A DNA stretch of 64,000 nucleotides, taken from contig MNCI01004849.1 in NCBI GenBank assembly GCA_015680685.1, positions 325,297 to 389,296 of the forward strand. Reading direction: 5' to 3'. Of this stretch, positions 57,001 to 63,880 are shown in pieces (position 1 is the stretch's first letter; each line of letters opens with the position of its first letter). The stretch is from Gnetum montanum. Taxonomy: Eukaryota > Streptophyta > Gnetopsida > Gnetales > Gnetaceae. The position numbers and the translations under genes are program-made. A model generated the notes under the pieces. The model was given only the letters and a program-made list of their open reading frames with translations, searched no databases and was not told the origin of the DNA.

Positions 57001-57825
57001 TACAGAAAAAGTGAATAGAAAAATTCTGAAGCAATTCATGCTGAAATATGTATGGCTGTTTTAGCTTCTTTCCTGCTCTAGCCAATGACCATTCATGCTT
57101 AACTGGTGGTCGTACTGCATGTCTCTCCTTAATTACCTTGTCTGATTGTTGTGCTCCTGACATTTTGTCGCCCATAACTGCCCCTGTTAAAACAGTTGGT
57201 AGCTTTGGTGCAAGAAAACTTGCCACTGTACCAAATGCATTTGAGGGATGGATGGGAGAAAGTTCATTTCCAGAGGGCGTTCCTCCAAAAACGGCCTATA
57301 AACAAGCTTAAACAAAAACATTCATATTGGATACTATATCACTAGCAATCTGATAATTCCATCAACACAATATTTGCATTAGAGGTTATTAAGTGAAATA
57401 GTACATACATCAATGTGAGAGACTGTTTTGGGAACACTGTCAATGTTGCCCACTATATACAGAGTTGCATTTGCAGGGAAATACCATCTCTCATGAAATC
57501 TTCTCAAATCTTCCGGATCCCACTTTTTAATTTGCTCTTCTAATCCAATGGGGAATCTGCTGCCGAGTTTGTTTTCTGAATGCAACTGTTGCAACAACTG
57601 TTGAAAACAAATATATACAAACTTATTCCTAAGCAAAGATAAATTGTGAAACTGGGCTAGCGTCCAGCAATAATTTCACAAGGCAAGGGCCTACACAGAC
57701 AAAAGAGATCAAATTACCTGGCAGTCTACTCTGTATTCTATAGTGTTCATCATTTGAAGCTCAGAAAGGACAGCACGCCTTTCTTTTTCCACACGGGATG
57801 AAAGAAATTTAGGTTGAAAAGCAAT
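31011..57825 (-). CDS. SPP: Stromal processing peptidase (chloroplast M16 metallopeptidase), 3' three-quarters of the gene
   Basis: In plants this peptidase removes transit peptides from proteins imported into the chloroplast stroma. Nineteen exons are visible: 57718-57825, 57409-57597, 56999-57295, 54393-54494, 54078-54212, 53735-53959, 53249-53452, 52732-52902, 52451-52600, 44385-44522, 43899-44126, 43595-43747, 40479-40608, 39966-40104, 39620-39740, 39433-39513, 37795-37896, 31411-31585 and 31011-31091. All junctions are GT-AG, and phases agree except at the last. The protein is colinear with the Arabidopsis enzyme as I remember it (1,265 residues); the missing ~280 residues would include the transit peptide and HxxEH. 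No stop interrupts exons 1-18. Mitochondrial processing peptidases are half this length and do not fit. Confidence 0.95.
31411..31585 (-). CDS. SPP: SPP exon (penultimate)
   Basis: 58 codons plus one base. I-R-E-L-A-S-L-Y-E, then D-D-V-Y-N-A-Y-D-K-L, then F-T-C-I-G-V-A-G-S-Q-A. Acceptor TTGCAG|AGC, donor ACTG|GTAAGT, leaving one base for the next exon. Confidence 0.93.
31870..32960 (+). pseudogene. LINE ORF1 fragment in SPP intron
   Basis: Frames at 31887-32267, 32197-32388, 32399-32611 and 32665-32961 together follow the layout of plant L1 ORF1: a nucleic-acid-binding N-terminal domain (E-L-S-L-I-G-K-F-V-S and Q-P-R-L-D-L-I-K-Q-W), then a Cys/His knuckle (C-H-K-G-N-H-S-T-Q-D-C at about 32810-32850). 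Several shifts and one 76-base duplication break it. Confidence 0.6.
32591..32742. repeat. Exact 76 bp tandem duplication
   Basis: GAGGTCTCTTTCATCG at 32591 recurs at 32667, and I see no mismatch across both copies. It lies inside the LINE ORF1 fragment. Confidence 0.95.
32925..34345 (+). repeat. 1.4 kb dispersed repeat, copy 1
   Basis: Colinear with 41755-43420 in another SPP intron. It starts around TTTATTGATTTTTTTTATAG and ends near AGAAAGCCACCTGGGCATT. It carries a (GA)n run at 32981-33019 that is short in the other copy. On the minus strand it holds a partial frame (33556-33798) shared with the second copy. Identity unknown; it may be the 5' part of the LINE that follows. Confidence 0.7.
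32981..33019. repeat. (GA)n microsatellite
   Basis: About 19 GA dinucleotides. Confidence 0.95.
34340..35812 (+). mobile_element. LINE fragment: endonuclease part joined to 3' module
   Basis: The first half resembles the C-terminal part of an L1 endonuclease (D-L-V-E-L-D-I-Q-G-C, later E-W-W-A-S-D-H-R-A-L-V). RT is missing. From about 35180 the sequence is the 3' module found in other copies: C-M-x-L-W-A-type start, then Y-H-P-D-K-T-Q-K and H-R-R-A-V-L-D-G-I-H-S-Q. It ends AATATAACCTGACC, T5, C, A10 at about 35800. Confidence 0.6.
35813..37794. other. Rest of SPP intron 17
   Basis: AT-rich intron with one tRNA-derived SINE (36140-36265). The stretch 36430-36790 looks promoter- or LTR-like but has no matching second end. 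No coding region is supported. Confidence 0.5.
36140..36265 (-). mobile_element. tRNA-derived SINE-like repeat
   Basis: On the minus strand GTTAGTCTAGTGGTAAGAC fits an A box, and GGGTTTGATTCTTG about 35 bases later fits a B box. The body does not fold as a full tRNA and lacks an intact acceptor stem, so I read it as a SINE head. Confidence 0.5.
37795..37896 (-). CDS. SPP: SPP exon
   Basis: 34 codons, phase zero. A-K-R-T-L-L-M-R-H-E opens it, and S-N-A-Y-W-L-G-L-L and S-V-P-R-K follow. A 6.2 kb intron comes next. Confidence 0.93.
38170..39360 (+). mobile_element. RTE-type LINE, 3' half of RT
   Basis: In broken frames one reads N-Q-F-G-F, M-P-G-R-S-T, then P-Y-L-F-L-I-I-M-D-E-L, then Y-G-A-E-C-W-P and K-M-R-M-L-K, the order seen in RTE/BovB-like reverse transcriptases. 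The copy ends in GATGATGATGATGAT at 39346-39360, a tail typical of RTE elements. It lies in SPP intron 16. Confidence 0.7.
39433..39513 (-). CDS. SPP: SPP exon
   Basis: 27 codons, phase zero. It runs from V-Y-R-A-V-D-A-C-K-S-V-L to R-E-L-D-R, with acceptor TTTCAG|GTT and donor AGG|GTAGGC. Confidence 0.93.
39620..39740 (-). CDS. SPP: SPP exon, M16 R/Y pair region
   Basis: One base plus 40 codons. L-F-T-T-V-R-D-S-L-G-L-T-Y-D-V is the conserved second-half motif of M16 enzymes (R-x-x-x-x-x-Y) that helps bind substrate. Donor is AAG|GTTTGT. Confidence 0.95.
39966..40104 (-). CDS. SPP: SPP exon
   Basis: Two bases, 45 codons and two bases, agreeing with both neighbours. The variable first part is followed by K-Y-R-H-P-L-Y-C-C-V-T-L-T-L-L-A-E-I-M-N-S. 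Donor is TCTAG|GTAAGA. Confidence 0.92.
40479..40608 (-). CDS. SPP: SPP exon
   Basis: 43 codons plus one base. V-F-L-K-D-T-D-E-R-A-C-A-Y-I-T-G and P-N-R-W-G-F-S-I-D-G are highly conserved. The exon ends ACT G|GTATGT, so the next exon supplies two bases. Confidence 0.94.
41755..43425 (+). repeat. 1.4 kb dispersed repeat, copy 2
   Basis: Colinear with 32925-34345. It includes a 47 bp internal duplication (about 41834-41925) and the second N gap. The ~55 bp segment at 42797-42850 has no counterpart in copy 1. It lies in SPP intron 12. Confidence 0.7.
42313..42460. other. Assembly gap (148 N) flanked by identical sequence
   Basis: TGTTGTAAGCTTAGACTTAT occurs immediately before (ending 42312) and immediately after (from 42461) the gap. 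The joined contigs may overlap, with no missing sequence. Confidence 0.95.
43595..43747 (-). CDS. SPP: SPP exon
   Basis: 51 codons, phase zero. V-S-I-V-G-D-F-S-N-E-D-V-E opens it, and I-D-Y-L-G-T-V-A leads into a variable stretch ending C-N-Q-Q. Acceptor TTAACAG|GTT follows a long T run. Confidence 0.93.
43899..44126 (-). CDS. SPP: SPP exon
   Basis: 76 codons, phase zero. W-L-E-D-A-F-E-R-A-K-Q-L-Y, then P-K-S-L-E-R-A-T-A-H, then D-Q-R-F-V-E-P-S-P. Donor is ATGGAG|GTAAAT. Confidence 0.94.
44385..44522 (-). CDS. SPP: SPP exon
   Basis: 46 codons, phase zero, after the 7.9 kb intron. V-E-L-F-C-V-N-N-L-I-N-C opens it, and F-Q-L-L-H-M-V-L-E closes it. Acceptor TGTAG|GTG, donor GAG|GTAATT. Confidence 0.94.
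44722..44852 (-). mobile_element. 3' end of a minus-strand LINE-associated element (split)
   Basis: On the minus strand the sequence ends TTTTACCTGACCTTTTTCC followed by an A-rich tail, as at 35800 and 61530. The upstream part of the element continues at 50491, beyond a LINE inserted into it. Confidence 0.6.
44873..45965 (+). pseudogene. LINE ORF1 protein (nucleic-acid binding)
   Basis: Three open pieces (44873-45094, 45168-45410, 45414-45965) separated by single stops or shifts. The central part has W-V-A-T-Q-W-A and W-I-Q-V-S-R-I-P-W-E, as in the DUF4283-type ORF1 of plant L1 elements. A zinc knuckle C-G-V-C-R-K-G-G-H-T-T-V-N-C lies at about 45755-45800. Confidence 0.65.
46031..46055. repeat. 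C19 homopolymer and a single N
   Basis: Nineteen C (46031-46049), then ACCAC and one N at 46055. Likely a sequencing-difficult site; frames crossing it are unreliable. Confidence 0.9.
46375..49300 (+). pseudogene. LINE ORF2: endonuclease, reverse transcriptase, zinc-finger tail
   Basis: The endonuclease begins W-N-C-W-G-H-G-T and continues V-C-L-Q-E-T-K-L. RT has L-G-L-D-G-W-P-M-E-F-F (47719), K-L-D-I-L-K-A-Y-D-T-V-S-W (48087), G-L-H-Q-G-D-P-L-S-P-Y-L-F (48258) and Y-V-D-D-T-V-L-F (48386). The tail K-I-K-T-F-V-W-L, then C-A-T-C-P-L-C (49252) fits the zf-RVT region. At least eight stops or shifts occur. Confidence 0.75.
46678..46741. repeat. 32 bp tandem duplication in LINE ORF2
   Basis: GTGGGAGGAGCAGCTTCATG at 46678 recurs at 46710, exact over 32 bases each. 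Confidence 0.9.
49480..50190 (+). pseudogene. LINE 3' module: coiled coil plus conserved C-terminal block
   Basis: After the zinc-finger tail, a Glu/Gln/Lys-rich stretch (E-L-L-E-Q-Q-Q-A-K-S-A-K-E-D-K and following) predicts a coiled coil. It leads to C-P-Y-V-I-M-D-I at about 49938, then F-K-D-F-Q-Q-A-P-A-F-M and V-V-L-D-A-I-H near 50070-50150. The same block occurs near 35180, 51000 (minus strand) and 60890. I do not recognise its family. Confidence 0.55.
50491..51790 (-). mobile_element. Minus-strand element with the unidentified coiled-coil ORF
   Basis: On the minus strand: an N-terminal piece (about 51780-51600) with F-F-P-G-N-I-P-K-T and L-V-D-R-Y-F, a coiled coil (about 51200-50980; E-E-L-E-H-L-R-P-K-L-E-H), then Y-P-Y-L-L-M-G-I-N-K-D-T near 50920 and W-A-I-L-D-Q-V-H-F near 50710. 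It is colinear with 59674-61130 on the plus strand. The 3' end is displaced to 44722 by the LINE insertion. Confidence 0.6.
52185..52335 (+). mobile_element. SINE-like repeat, copy 1 (Au-SINE-like)
   Basis: A B-box-like GGGCTCAAGCC is followed by ACTCAAAAGAGGTTAGGCTTTT and CCCAGGACCCCACTTGGCAGG. The second half resembles the plant Au SINE body, and a related copy lies at 63690-63880. Confidence 0.45.
52451..52600 (-). CDS. SPP: SPP exon
   Basis: 50 codons, phase zero. G-V-M-R-L-V-V-G-G-G-R-A is followed by V-R-T-L-S-E-G-G-R-V-G-D-F-S-R-E-Q. The corresponding position of HxxEH in this half carries no zinc motif, as in other SPPs. The next intron is 7.9 kb, the largest fully contained here. 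Confidence 0.95.
52732..52902 (-). CDS. SPP: SPP exon, start of second M16 half
   Basis: 57 codons, phase zero. L-E-V-P-Q-E-L-I-S-E leads to R-N-P-C-F-V-P-I and then to D-K-E-T-G-I-V-Q-R-H-L-S-N-G-I, the opening strand of the inactive second peptidase half. Confidence 0.94.
53249..53452 (-). CDS. SPP: SPP exon
   Basis: 68 codons, phase zero. It contains A-P-L-P-A-A-I-V-A-C-V-P-K, followed by the acidic inter-domain segment ending E-P-I-E-P-E-P-E. Donor is GAG|GTATGT. Confidence 0.94.
53735..53959 (-). CDS. SPP: SPP exon
   Basis: 75 codons, phase zero. V-R-R-L-K-E-Y-G-V-T-K-G-E-L, D-S-E-H-L-A-A-M-I-D-N-V and D-L-D-type segments around N-L-D-F-I-M-E-S-D-A-L are strongly conserved in plant SPP. 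Confidence 0.95.
54078..54212 (-). CDS. SPP: SPP exon
   Basis: 45 codons, phase zero, with S-S-N-P-P-F-T-T-I-E, then G-R-E-G-C-T-V-S-T-L-T, then A-V-Q-E at the end. Acceptor TTGACAG|AGC, donor GAG|GTTTGT. Confidence 0.94.
54393..54494 (-). CDS. SPP: SPP exon
   Basis: 34 codons, phase zero. It begins M-P-V-R-K-V-R-T-Y-G-E-L-R and ends R-V-N-T-K-Y-K, matching the conserved helix before the second-domain sheet. Acceptor is TGTAG|ATG; this ATG is internal, not a start. Confidence 0.94.
54495..56998. other. SPP intron 3 (2.5 kb)
   Basis: AT-rich intron. 54880-55060 and 56080-56125 share degenerate ATCGTGATTCCAAATTG-type words, possibly two ends of one old insertion. A GC-rich 200-base island lies at 55700-55900. 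No coding region supported. Confidence 0.5.
56999..57295 (-). CDS. SPP: SPP exon, linker to second M16 domain
   Basis: 99 codons, phase zero, the longest SPP exon here. It starts A-V-F-G-G-T-P, has a variable linker (A-S-F-L-A-P-K-L-P) and ends H-E-L-L-Q-N-F-S-I-H-F-F-C-K. Donor is AAG|GTGTGC. A 2.5 kb intron follows. Confidence 0.93.
57409..57597 (-). CDS. SPP: SPP exon, end of first M16 domain core
   Basis: 63 codons, phase zero. It includes G-L-E-E-Q-I-K-K-W, then H-E-R-W-Y-F-P-A-N-A-T-L-Y-I-V-G, a signature stretch of M16 peptidases (Y-x-P-x-N-x-x-L). Donor is GAT|GTATGT. Confidence 0.95.
57718..57825 (-). CDS. SPP: SPP exon (first visible), third zinc ligand region
   Basis: 36 codons, phase zero at both ends (ATCAG|ATT, CAG|GTAATT). 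It contains V-E-K-E-R-R-A-V-L-S-E-L-Q-M-M. By alignment with pitrilysin-type enzymes, the Glu in L-S-E is the third zinc ligand, about 75 residues after HxxEH. The motif itself lies in exons past the right edge. Confidence 0.93.
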
Positions 57826-59650
57826 CTGATGGTTACAGAGTTCAAAATCAAAATGTAAAACAAAATAACAAAGTCAACTGAAATGAGCTGTCTCTATCGG
57901 AATTGAAATACGATATCTATGATGAAACTGCTATCCTTAATGCACATGGAAATTTGAGTTATAAATACAAAATGCAGTAACATATAATAGTACCAAAAGA
58001 TCTATAATCATTCAACAAATCTTTATGGTTGTCAAAACCATGTAATTATGTATTCATTTAAAAGATCGTGTACAGATCATAGGCATGTCTCAAACATTCA
58101 AGAGTAAAACAATAAACCAAGTTTTAACAACTAAAATTAAAAAATTGCATATTAAAAATGTTTAAGAATTAACAAAATGTGAAGACAATAAACCAAGTTT
58201 TAACAACTAAAATTAAAAAATTGCATATTGAAAATGTTTAAGAATTAACAAAATGTGAAGACCTTAGATGCATCATTGTACGGAATGTTAGCCGTTAGAA
58301 ACATGATAACACAGTTCATAGAACAATGCAAGAAGAAAAGTACCGTAGTTGACGAACTAAGTTGGGAGTGAAAAATAAGACGGTGACAAGGATTTGCAGT
58401 CCAAAATAAGCATATCAAAGTAGTCCACATAAATGTAATGATGGACCTGTGAAGAATACCAAAACCGTATAGCAACAACTGTAGTACCAATTTTTTATTT
58501 TTATTTCTTTTACGTACTAATATGCTAACTAAAAATATATGCATAACTCTCTATGCGGTTGTCTATTTTGTCCACACGCACAAAGCTTCCCTGATATTAT
58601 GCCTATTTTTTAACCTGTAAAAGAAAACCAGCAAACTCAATTTGATATTATGCTTTTAAAAGCTTATTTGATTTTGAGTGCGAGCATCCCCTTCCCTTAC
58701 AAATTCAAAATTAGCATAGCAAGGATGGGATCTCACTGTTTCAAAACCATGACAGTGATGCCTTGATATCCCAAAACTTAAGCATAGCTGTTGGCTTCGT
58801 GTACAGAATTGTATTTAACATAGACATCAAATCTTAAGAGTTTCTGCTTCTTATAATCTGAAACCATATTAGCTTCAAATCCTCTCTAGATTCATCTTCA
58901 GTGGCACCGAATAATATGAATGAAAGAGGTTATTTATCTGTAACCTTGCAAAAGTCAGTCGGCCTTATTGTTATTATTTTATTTAATAAAGTCAAATAAC
59001 TTTGATTTTAATAATTTCAAAATTAATTATTAATTTTATTTTGCATAAAAAAGATAATAGGTGGATAAAACACTACATATAAGGTATTTTTACTATGTTA
59101 TGATTAAGGTAATTAGTTAATTTATTAATTAATGTTAATATTTAAAAAGTAAAAGCAGTTGAATATTGCTAAGGATTAAACTCATGACCTCAAAAATAAA
59201 ATTATCTAGTGGAAAGGTTATTTCATTTTCTATTGTTCAAGATTTTAATTATGAGATGCCACCATCCTTCATTAATCTCCAAGCCTTCATCTCTATTCAC
59301 ACAGTACGGATGCAGCTTAATTTCTAGAGATTCTTTAGTTTCTCTCTAAATAATTTTATATACATTGTAAAGACGTAGCCTAATTTCTACAGATTCTTTA
59401 GTTTCCATCTAAATAATTTTCTATCTTGGTTAAGATTTTGCATTTTCTATCTTGGCTAAAATTGGCATCAAATTTATTGCAATGTTCTATGATGGAAGGT
59501 ATAAGGTAAAAAAGGAGTACCAGAGGTGCTAACTTGGCTGCAATCTTTGAGACTTCACCAACGATCATTGGTTATTTCATTGAGCAAGTCTTTCAGATTC
59601 AAGCCATCTATTTCATCCATCCAATAGACCCTTAAGGGTTTACTATGAGT
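57826..59650. other. Left part of the SPP intron that leaves the window
   Basis: The intron runs beyond 64000, so it exceeds 6 kb. This part is AT-rich, with the 76 bp duplication at 58110 and a weak SINE-like B-box remnant near 59190. Confidence 0.5.
58110..58261. repeat. 76 bp tandem duplication
   Basis: CAATAAACCAAGTTTTAACA at 58110 recurs at 58186; I see one mismatch (ATTAAAAATG versus ATTGAAAATG). Confidence 0.9.
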
Positions 59651-59673
59651 CTATAAAATTTTAGTTAAAAGAA

Positions 59674-60123
59674 ATGAAGTTCAAACCAGCCATAACTCTG
59701 AAAACTGTGAAAGGCCATTCCAGTAACAGCCACCCCTTACCTGAGGCAAAGGATTTTACCCAGAATCAGGAGTTGTGGGGTATAGTGATGTGGATGGGGT
59801 GGGCAAACCTCTTACCGCTGCTCATGGGCAAACCAAAGCTGTCAGATGCAAGCTTCTACAAGCAATGGCAGGGGTACTTCATGACTTTTCCCAAGATTCG
59901 CATCAATCTGACCAGGGCAGCTTTGGCAGACTACCTAGGGGTGCTGACGACGAGTGAGGTCATGCTACTAACAAGGCAGGGATTGCAAGATGCCAAGGAC
60001 TTCTTCCTGGACCCCATTCCAAAAACTGCCATTAGGCAAGTCCCGCGGTCTGCATTGCCTGCCCTATGGCAAGCAGCGGCTAAGCTTGTAGATCGCTATT
60101 TTGCACAATCAGGCAATGTTTGA
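59674..60123 (+). CDS. Unidentified N-terminal domain of the coiled-coil element
   Basis: 149 residues, soluble, with W-G-I-V-M-W-M-G-W, F-Y-K-Q-W-Q-G-Y-F-M, A-A-L-A-D-Y-L-G-V-L and A-K-L-V-D-R-Y-F-A. The last part matches the minus-strand copy near 51650, which shows that the domain belongs to the repeat and is not a host gene. No family recognised. Confidence 0.45.
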   Translation: MKFKPAITLKTVKGHSSNSHPLPEAKDFTQNQELWGIVMWMGWANLLPLLMGKPKLSDASFYKQWQGYFMTFPKIRINLTRAALADYLGVLTTSEVMLLTRQGLQDAKDFFLDPIPKTAIRQVPRSALPALWQAAAKLVDRYFAQSGNV

Positions 60124-60250
60124 AAACTGCAAGGAGCTCATTTCACCTTTCTGCAATGCATGTAGATAACTAGACTGATAAACACTCCCAAATTATTTCT
60201 AGCATCATTGCGCCACAAGTAGAGGGGACAGCATTTTGGCCTCATTATGG

Positions 60251-60384
60251 TGCTTTGGCAGGCCATGCAACCCTTGACCCCGCTAACCCAACCCGTGCAA
60301 GTTACGTGCATGTACAGTGCTTTGGCAGGCCATGCAACCCTTGACCCCGCTAACCCAACCCGTGCAAGTTACGTGCATGTACAG
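60251..60384. repeat. Exact 67 bp tandem duplication
   Basis: TGCTTTGGCAGGCCATGCAA at 60251 recurs at 60318, with no mismatch seen over both 67-base copies. Confidence 0.95.
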
Positions 60385-61999
60385 TAGGCAATAGAGGGGG
60401 CCTCATCTTCTTCATCCTCTATGCCGCTCCCTCCACCCCCAAACCCCGAGATGCAAACGAGCTACAAGTGGAGCTCGAAACCTTATGCTGAGAGATGCAA
60501 GCTGACCTTGAGGAGAAACTCTATCAAACAATGGTAGATACCAAGGCTAGGGTATGGGAAGAGGAGCATGTGCAGTGGAAGGCAGGGCCTCTACAGCAGG
60601 CCCTAGACATTTAGGCCAAGGCCCAAGCAGAATGCCTTAGACACAAGGAGGAAGCCAAAGAGTAGCACCGACAACAAGAACAACAAGATGCCACCATGTG
60701 GCAAGAAAGGGACAAGAAGCTAAGGAGGCATATCGGGGTGGAGATTCCTAGGGAAGAGGAACAAAGAAAAATCCAAGTAGAAGCAACCAAGGAACAAAGA
60801 GTCAAGGCTCTCCTAGAAGAGCAACAAATAAATGCCCGATTGGACTAGGCCCATGAATCAGATGATAGGCAGTTGCTCCAAGAGGGGTGATGTCCCTATG
60901 TGATTATGAATATCAACAGAAGCATGGCATGAACAGCTCTGTGCTGCTACATCTATTCTGATCCTTCAGAATTTCACCCTAACAAGATGAAGAACAAACC
61001 TCCTAAGGAAAGGCGAAGGAATGAAGAGGAGTTCCTAAAGTTCTAAAAGGATGCTGCCTTTATGACTTCCCAGCAACACCAATATAAAATCCTGGATAGG
61101 GTCCACTCCAAGGTGCGACCTAGGTGTGCCTGTTCCTAATTTCCTCACCATAACTAAGGGGCCCCTGCTGCCTGTGATTGGCTCTTTGTTCTCATGTTAG
61201 GATCATATGTTGTTTGTTTCTCGCTTTTGATCTATCTCATTTCTAATTGGTCTTCAAGTGGTCCCAATAGAATAGGTCATTTCACAATGAGCACTGCTTG
61301 AGTGGGCTGCTATGTTTTTCTGATTGTGCATTTTCTGGTTTGCAGTTACGAGGAGGTAGTTTCCATGTTATTGTGGTCTGCTGTCTTCTAGGGGTGCTTC
61401 TCCCCTAAGTTGGCTAGGGGATGTTTCTCTCCTATTTTCTGGATCTTGGCCTATTTGTGCAAGGGAGGGTTTTCTAATCCTGCCATTTTGATTGTACATA
61501 TTCACTTCTTATTGAATCTAACCTGACCTTTTTTCCAAAAAATTAAAAAAAAAAAGCCACCCCTTCAAGAAAACAAAACAAGCTTTAAAAGTAAAAGAAA
61601 CAAGCAACATTATTTCCAAAAAAAAAATTCAAAAAACTACTAAACAAAGAAATTGAGGGAAATGTACATTAACTCTGAAATAAAAGATAAAGTATTAAGG
61701 TAGTCTGACAAAAGGAAGTACATGAAAAGGGAGAATAGATAGCAGAATCAAAGGTACCGGGAGGGACTAAGGGAAAAAATGGCAAACAAGTACAAGAGGT
61801 AGCAATATGAAAAGTACAAGCCATGTGAGAAGCTAAAGGGCTGTTAGCATAATTGTGTACCTTACATGCAACAACCTTTATGAAAGAAAGGATACAAAAG
61901 AAAAAAAGAAATGTATTTTAGAAAAAGACTTGAATAAAGAAAAACGTTAGTTTGGTTTTAGAAAGACTAAGGCTCACATGACTCAGATCATGTAAGATG

Positions 62000-62665
62000 T
62001 TTTAAAGCAAAAGATGAAAAGGTTAAATTTTAAAGAGCGTGCCACAAGGCTGCTGGGTAGGCGCAGTTGGAGGAGGGCGCAAGGTGGCAACTCCATTGGG
62101 AGGAACTATGGCAAGAAGCCCATAGGGAGGCAAACGCGGAATGACTGCAAGACATTCGTTGGATGGAGGCCATGCTCACAGAGCACCGCACAGGCCTGAC
62201 ACTGCTCTTCGTGGTAAATCAAGTCACACTTGGGCCAAGGGCGGCTACTCAACAGACAACAACTACAACAGTTGCGTCGGAAACCTCAATGGGGGCTAAG
62301 GTCAAGGGGTTGGTTCGACAGGCTAATTCCACTGAGGGCACTGGTTCAAGTACAGACACATCCTCGTTAGGGATGTGCAACCTGTCTGAGCGTCAAGGGG
62401 GGTGGGGCGGGATGGGAGAAAAAGAATGAATCTTCTAGTTTTCGCGAAGGCCCTGTATTTGGCTTCCATGATCTTTTGAATCTCAATGTTAATTCTCAGG
62501 CTTTGGGAGATGGTGGGGTTTGTGTTGCAACAACACATGGATGCTCACAGCATAGTCACGTGGCTGAGGCTTTTCGGTGACAGGGGGCGATGGCCCACAG
62601 TGTACATTTGTACATTTATTTTTTGGATTAATATAAACTCGATCATTTTTCCAAAAAAAAAAAGA
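62000..62665 (+). mobile_element. Poly(A)-ended LINE fragment
   Basis: A GC-richer segment, with an open piece at 62163-62429, ends GGATTAATATAAACTCGATC, T5, CC, A11 near 62663. The end resembles those at 35800 and 61550. The coding part resembles Gly/Thr-rich LINE ORF1 ends but is too short to be sure. Confidence 0.4.
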
Positions 62666-63359
62666 TGATTTTATTTAAAATGTGAAGAATGGCTTCTCTT
62701 TTTAAAAGCCAAGGCAAGTCTCCTTTGCTATGTAAAGGATCTTGCTTTGCTGCTTTAATAAAAGCTTTTTTCAAGCAAACTAAATAAAAAATTATTGATT
62801 ATGCAATGGCTAGCTCAAAAAGCTACTTCCAAAAATTGCTTTTAAAAAAAACACACAATTTCCTCCCAAGTCAAACAAAGAAGCTAGGCCAAACAGTGGA
62901 TGATTTATTTTGGCTGAAAGGCCAACTACCAATTATAGATCAGTAACACTAAATAATATTATGTCCATAACACTCTAGGAAGAGCTATAAGTGATACTAA
63001 ATAATATTTCATCCATGACACCAACATATTTGCTCCAAGGAAAGTCAGAGTCTTCAAGGAATGAAATTTAGAAGGGCAATGAGAACATGCATGGAAAACA
63101 ACAATCCCTGAGAATTTAGAAACATTTTGCAACACAAGATTTAGTACTAAACTTGGAATTTGTTATCGTTCTCATCATGCAATCATAGCAATTTGACCAA
63201 AATTGGTATTAAATACATTGAATATGGAAAAATGGTGACTTGGTAATATTCAATACAGTAGATGAACTAAAATTCAACTCAGTTTTTACAAGATTCTCTT
63301 GGCCAAATTATAGATACGTATTAAAAATATATAACTAAGCTAGTATATATACAGCTAAA

Positions 63360-63680
63360 GCTTTTTAAGCTCTCACACAGATGGGAGATAAGGCTTTAAG
63401 CCTAGATGGTATTCCACTAGAAGCACATTAATGCATTGGCAAGTAATGACAATACATAAAAGAAAAAAGACATCCAAATATAAAAATTTGAATAATATAG
63501 AAAAATTAAGCTTATGAAGCACATGATTAAGCTTTGAAAAAGAGTAAGGGAACATATAGAAAAACATTAATAATTTTTTTAAAATCAATTTGGATACATG
63601 TTAGGATGGGTCAACTACAGTGGCAGCTTTCTTGTTAAGACAAGTCATTGAGACATTTTAGAGAAAGAACAAAATATTAC
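63360..63680 (+). mobile_element. RTE-type LINE RT fragment
   Basis: G-D-K-A-L-S-L-D-G-I-P-L-E-A (about 63383) matches the G-K-A-x-G-x-D-G-I-P block of RTE RT, and pieces read K-L-M-K-H-M-I-K-L further on. Heavily shifted. Confidence 0.55.
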
Positions 63681-63689
63681 ATATCACCG

Positions 63690-63880
63690 TTTCTTGAGTG
63701 CTCCTTTCTTAGGTTGTAAGGTCTAGGTTCAACACTATGTACAACCACTCAAAATAAGATTAGGCTTTTCCTCATTTACCAACCCTCCCAAAACCCCAGT
63801 TAATCGGATGAGCATTGAGCCCTCAAATGATGATCCTTTTAACCAACCTCGTTTTGCTGGGACAAGGCTATGATAATGAT
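63690..63880 (+). mobile_element. SINE-like repeat, copy 2
   Basis: Matches 52185-52335 over ACTCAAAATAAGATTAGGCT and CCCTCCCAAAACCCCAGTTA. It ends GGCTATGATAATGATGA, a tail shared with the RTE LINE at 39346. Sharing a tail with an autonomous LINE is how such SINEs are thought to be mobilised. Confidence 0.45.

Larger units (their letters stand above)
59655..61555 (+). mobile_element. Poly(A)-ended element with the unidentified coiled-coil ORF
   Basis: A 149-codon open frame (59674-60123) gives the N-terminal domain. A Glu/Gln-rich coiled coil (about 60460-60850) follows, then C-P-Y-V-I-M-N-I-N-R-S-M (60892) and F-H-P-N-K-M-K-N-K-P-P-K (60975). The 3' UTR ends CTAACCTGACCTTTTTTCC plus an A-rich tail near 61550. 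No RT is present, so it may be a truncated LINE or a separate passenger. Confidence 0.6.

Noticed and set aside
31011-57825. Mitochondrial processing peptidase or insulin-degrading enzyme
   Set aside because: Exon content and C-terminal tail match plant SPP; the mitochondrial subunits are about half as long and lack this tail.
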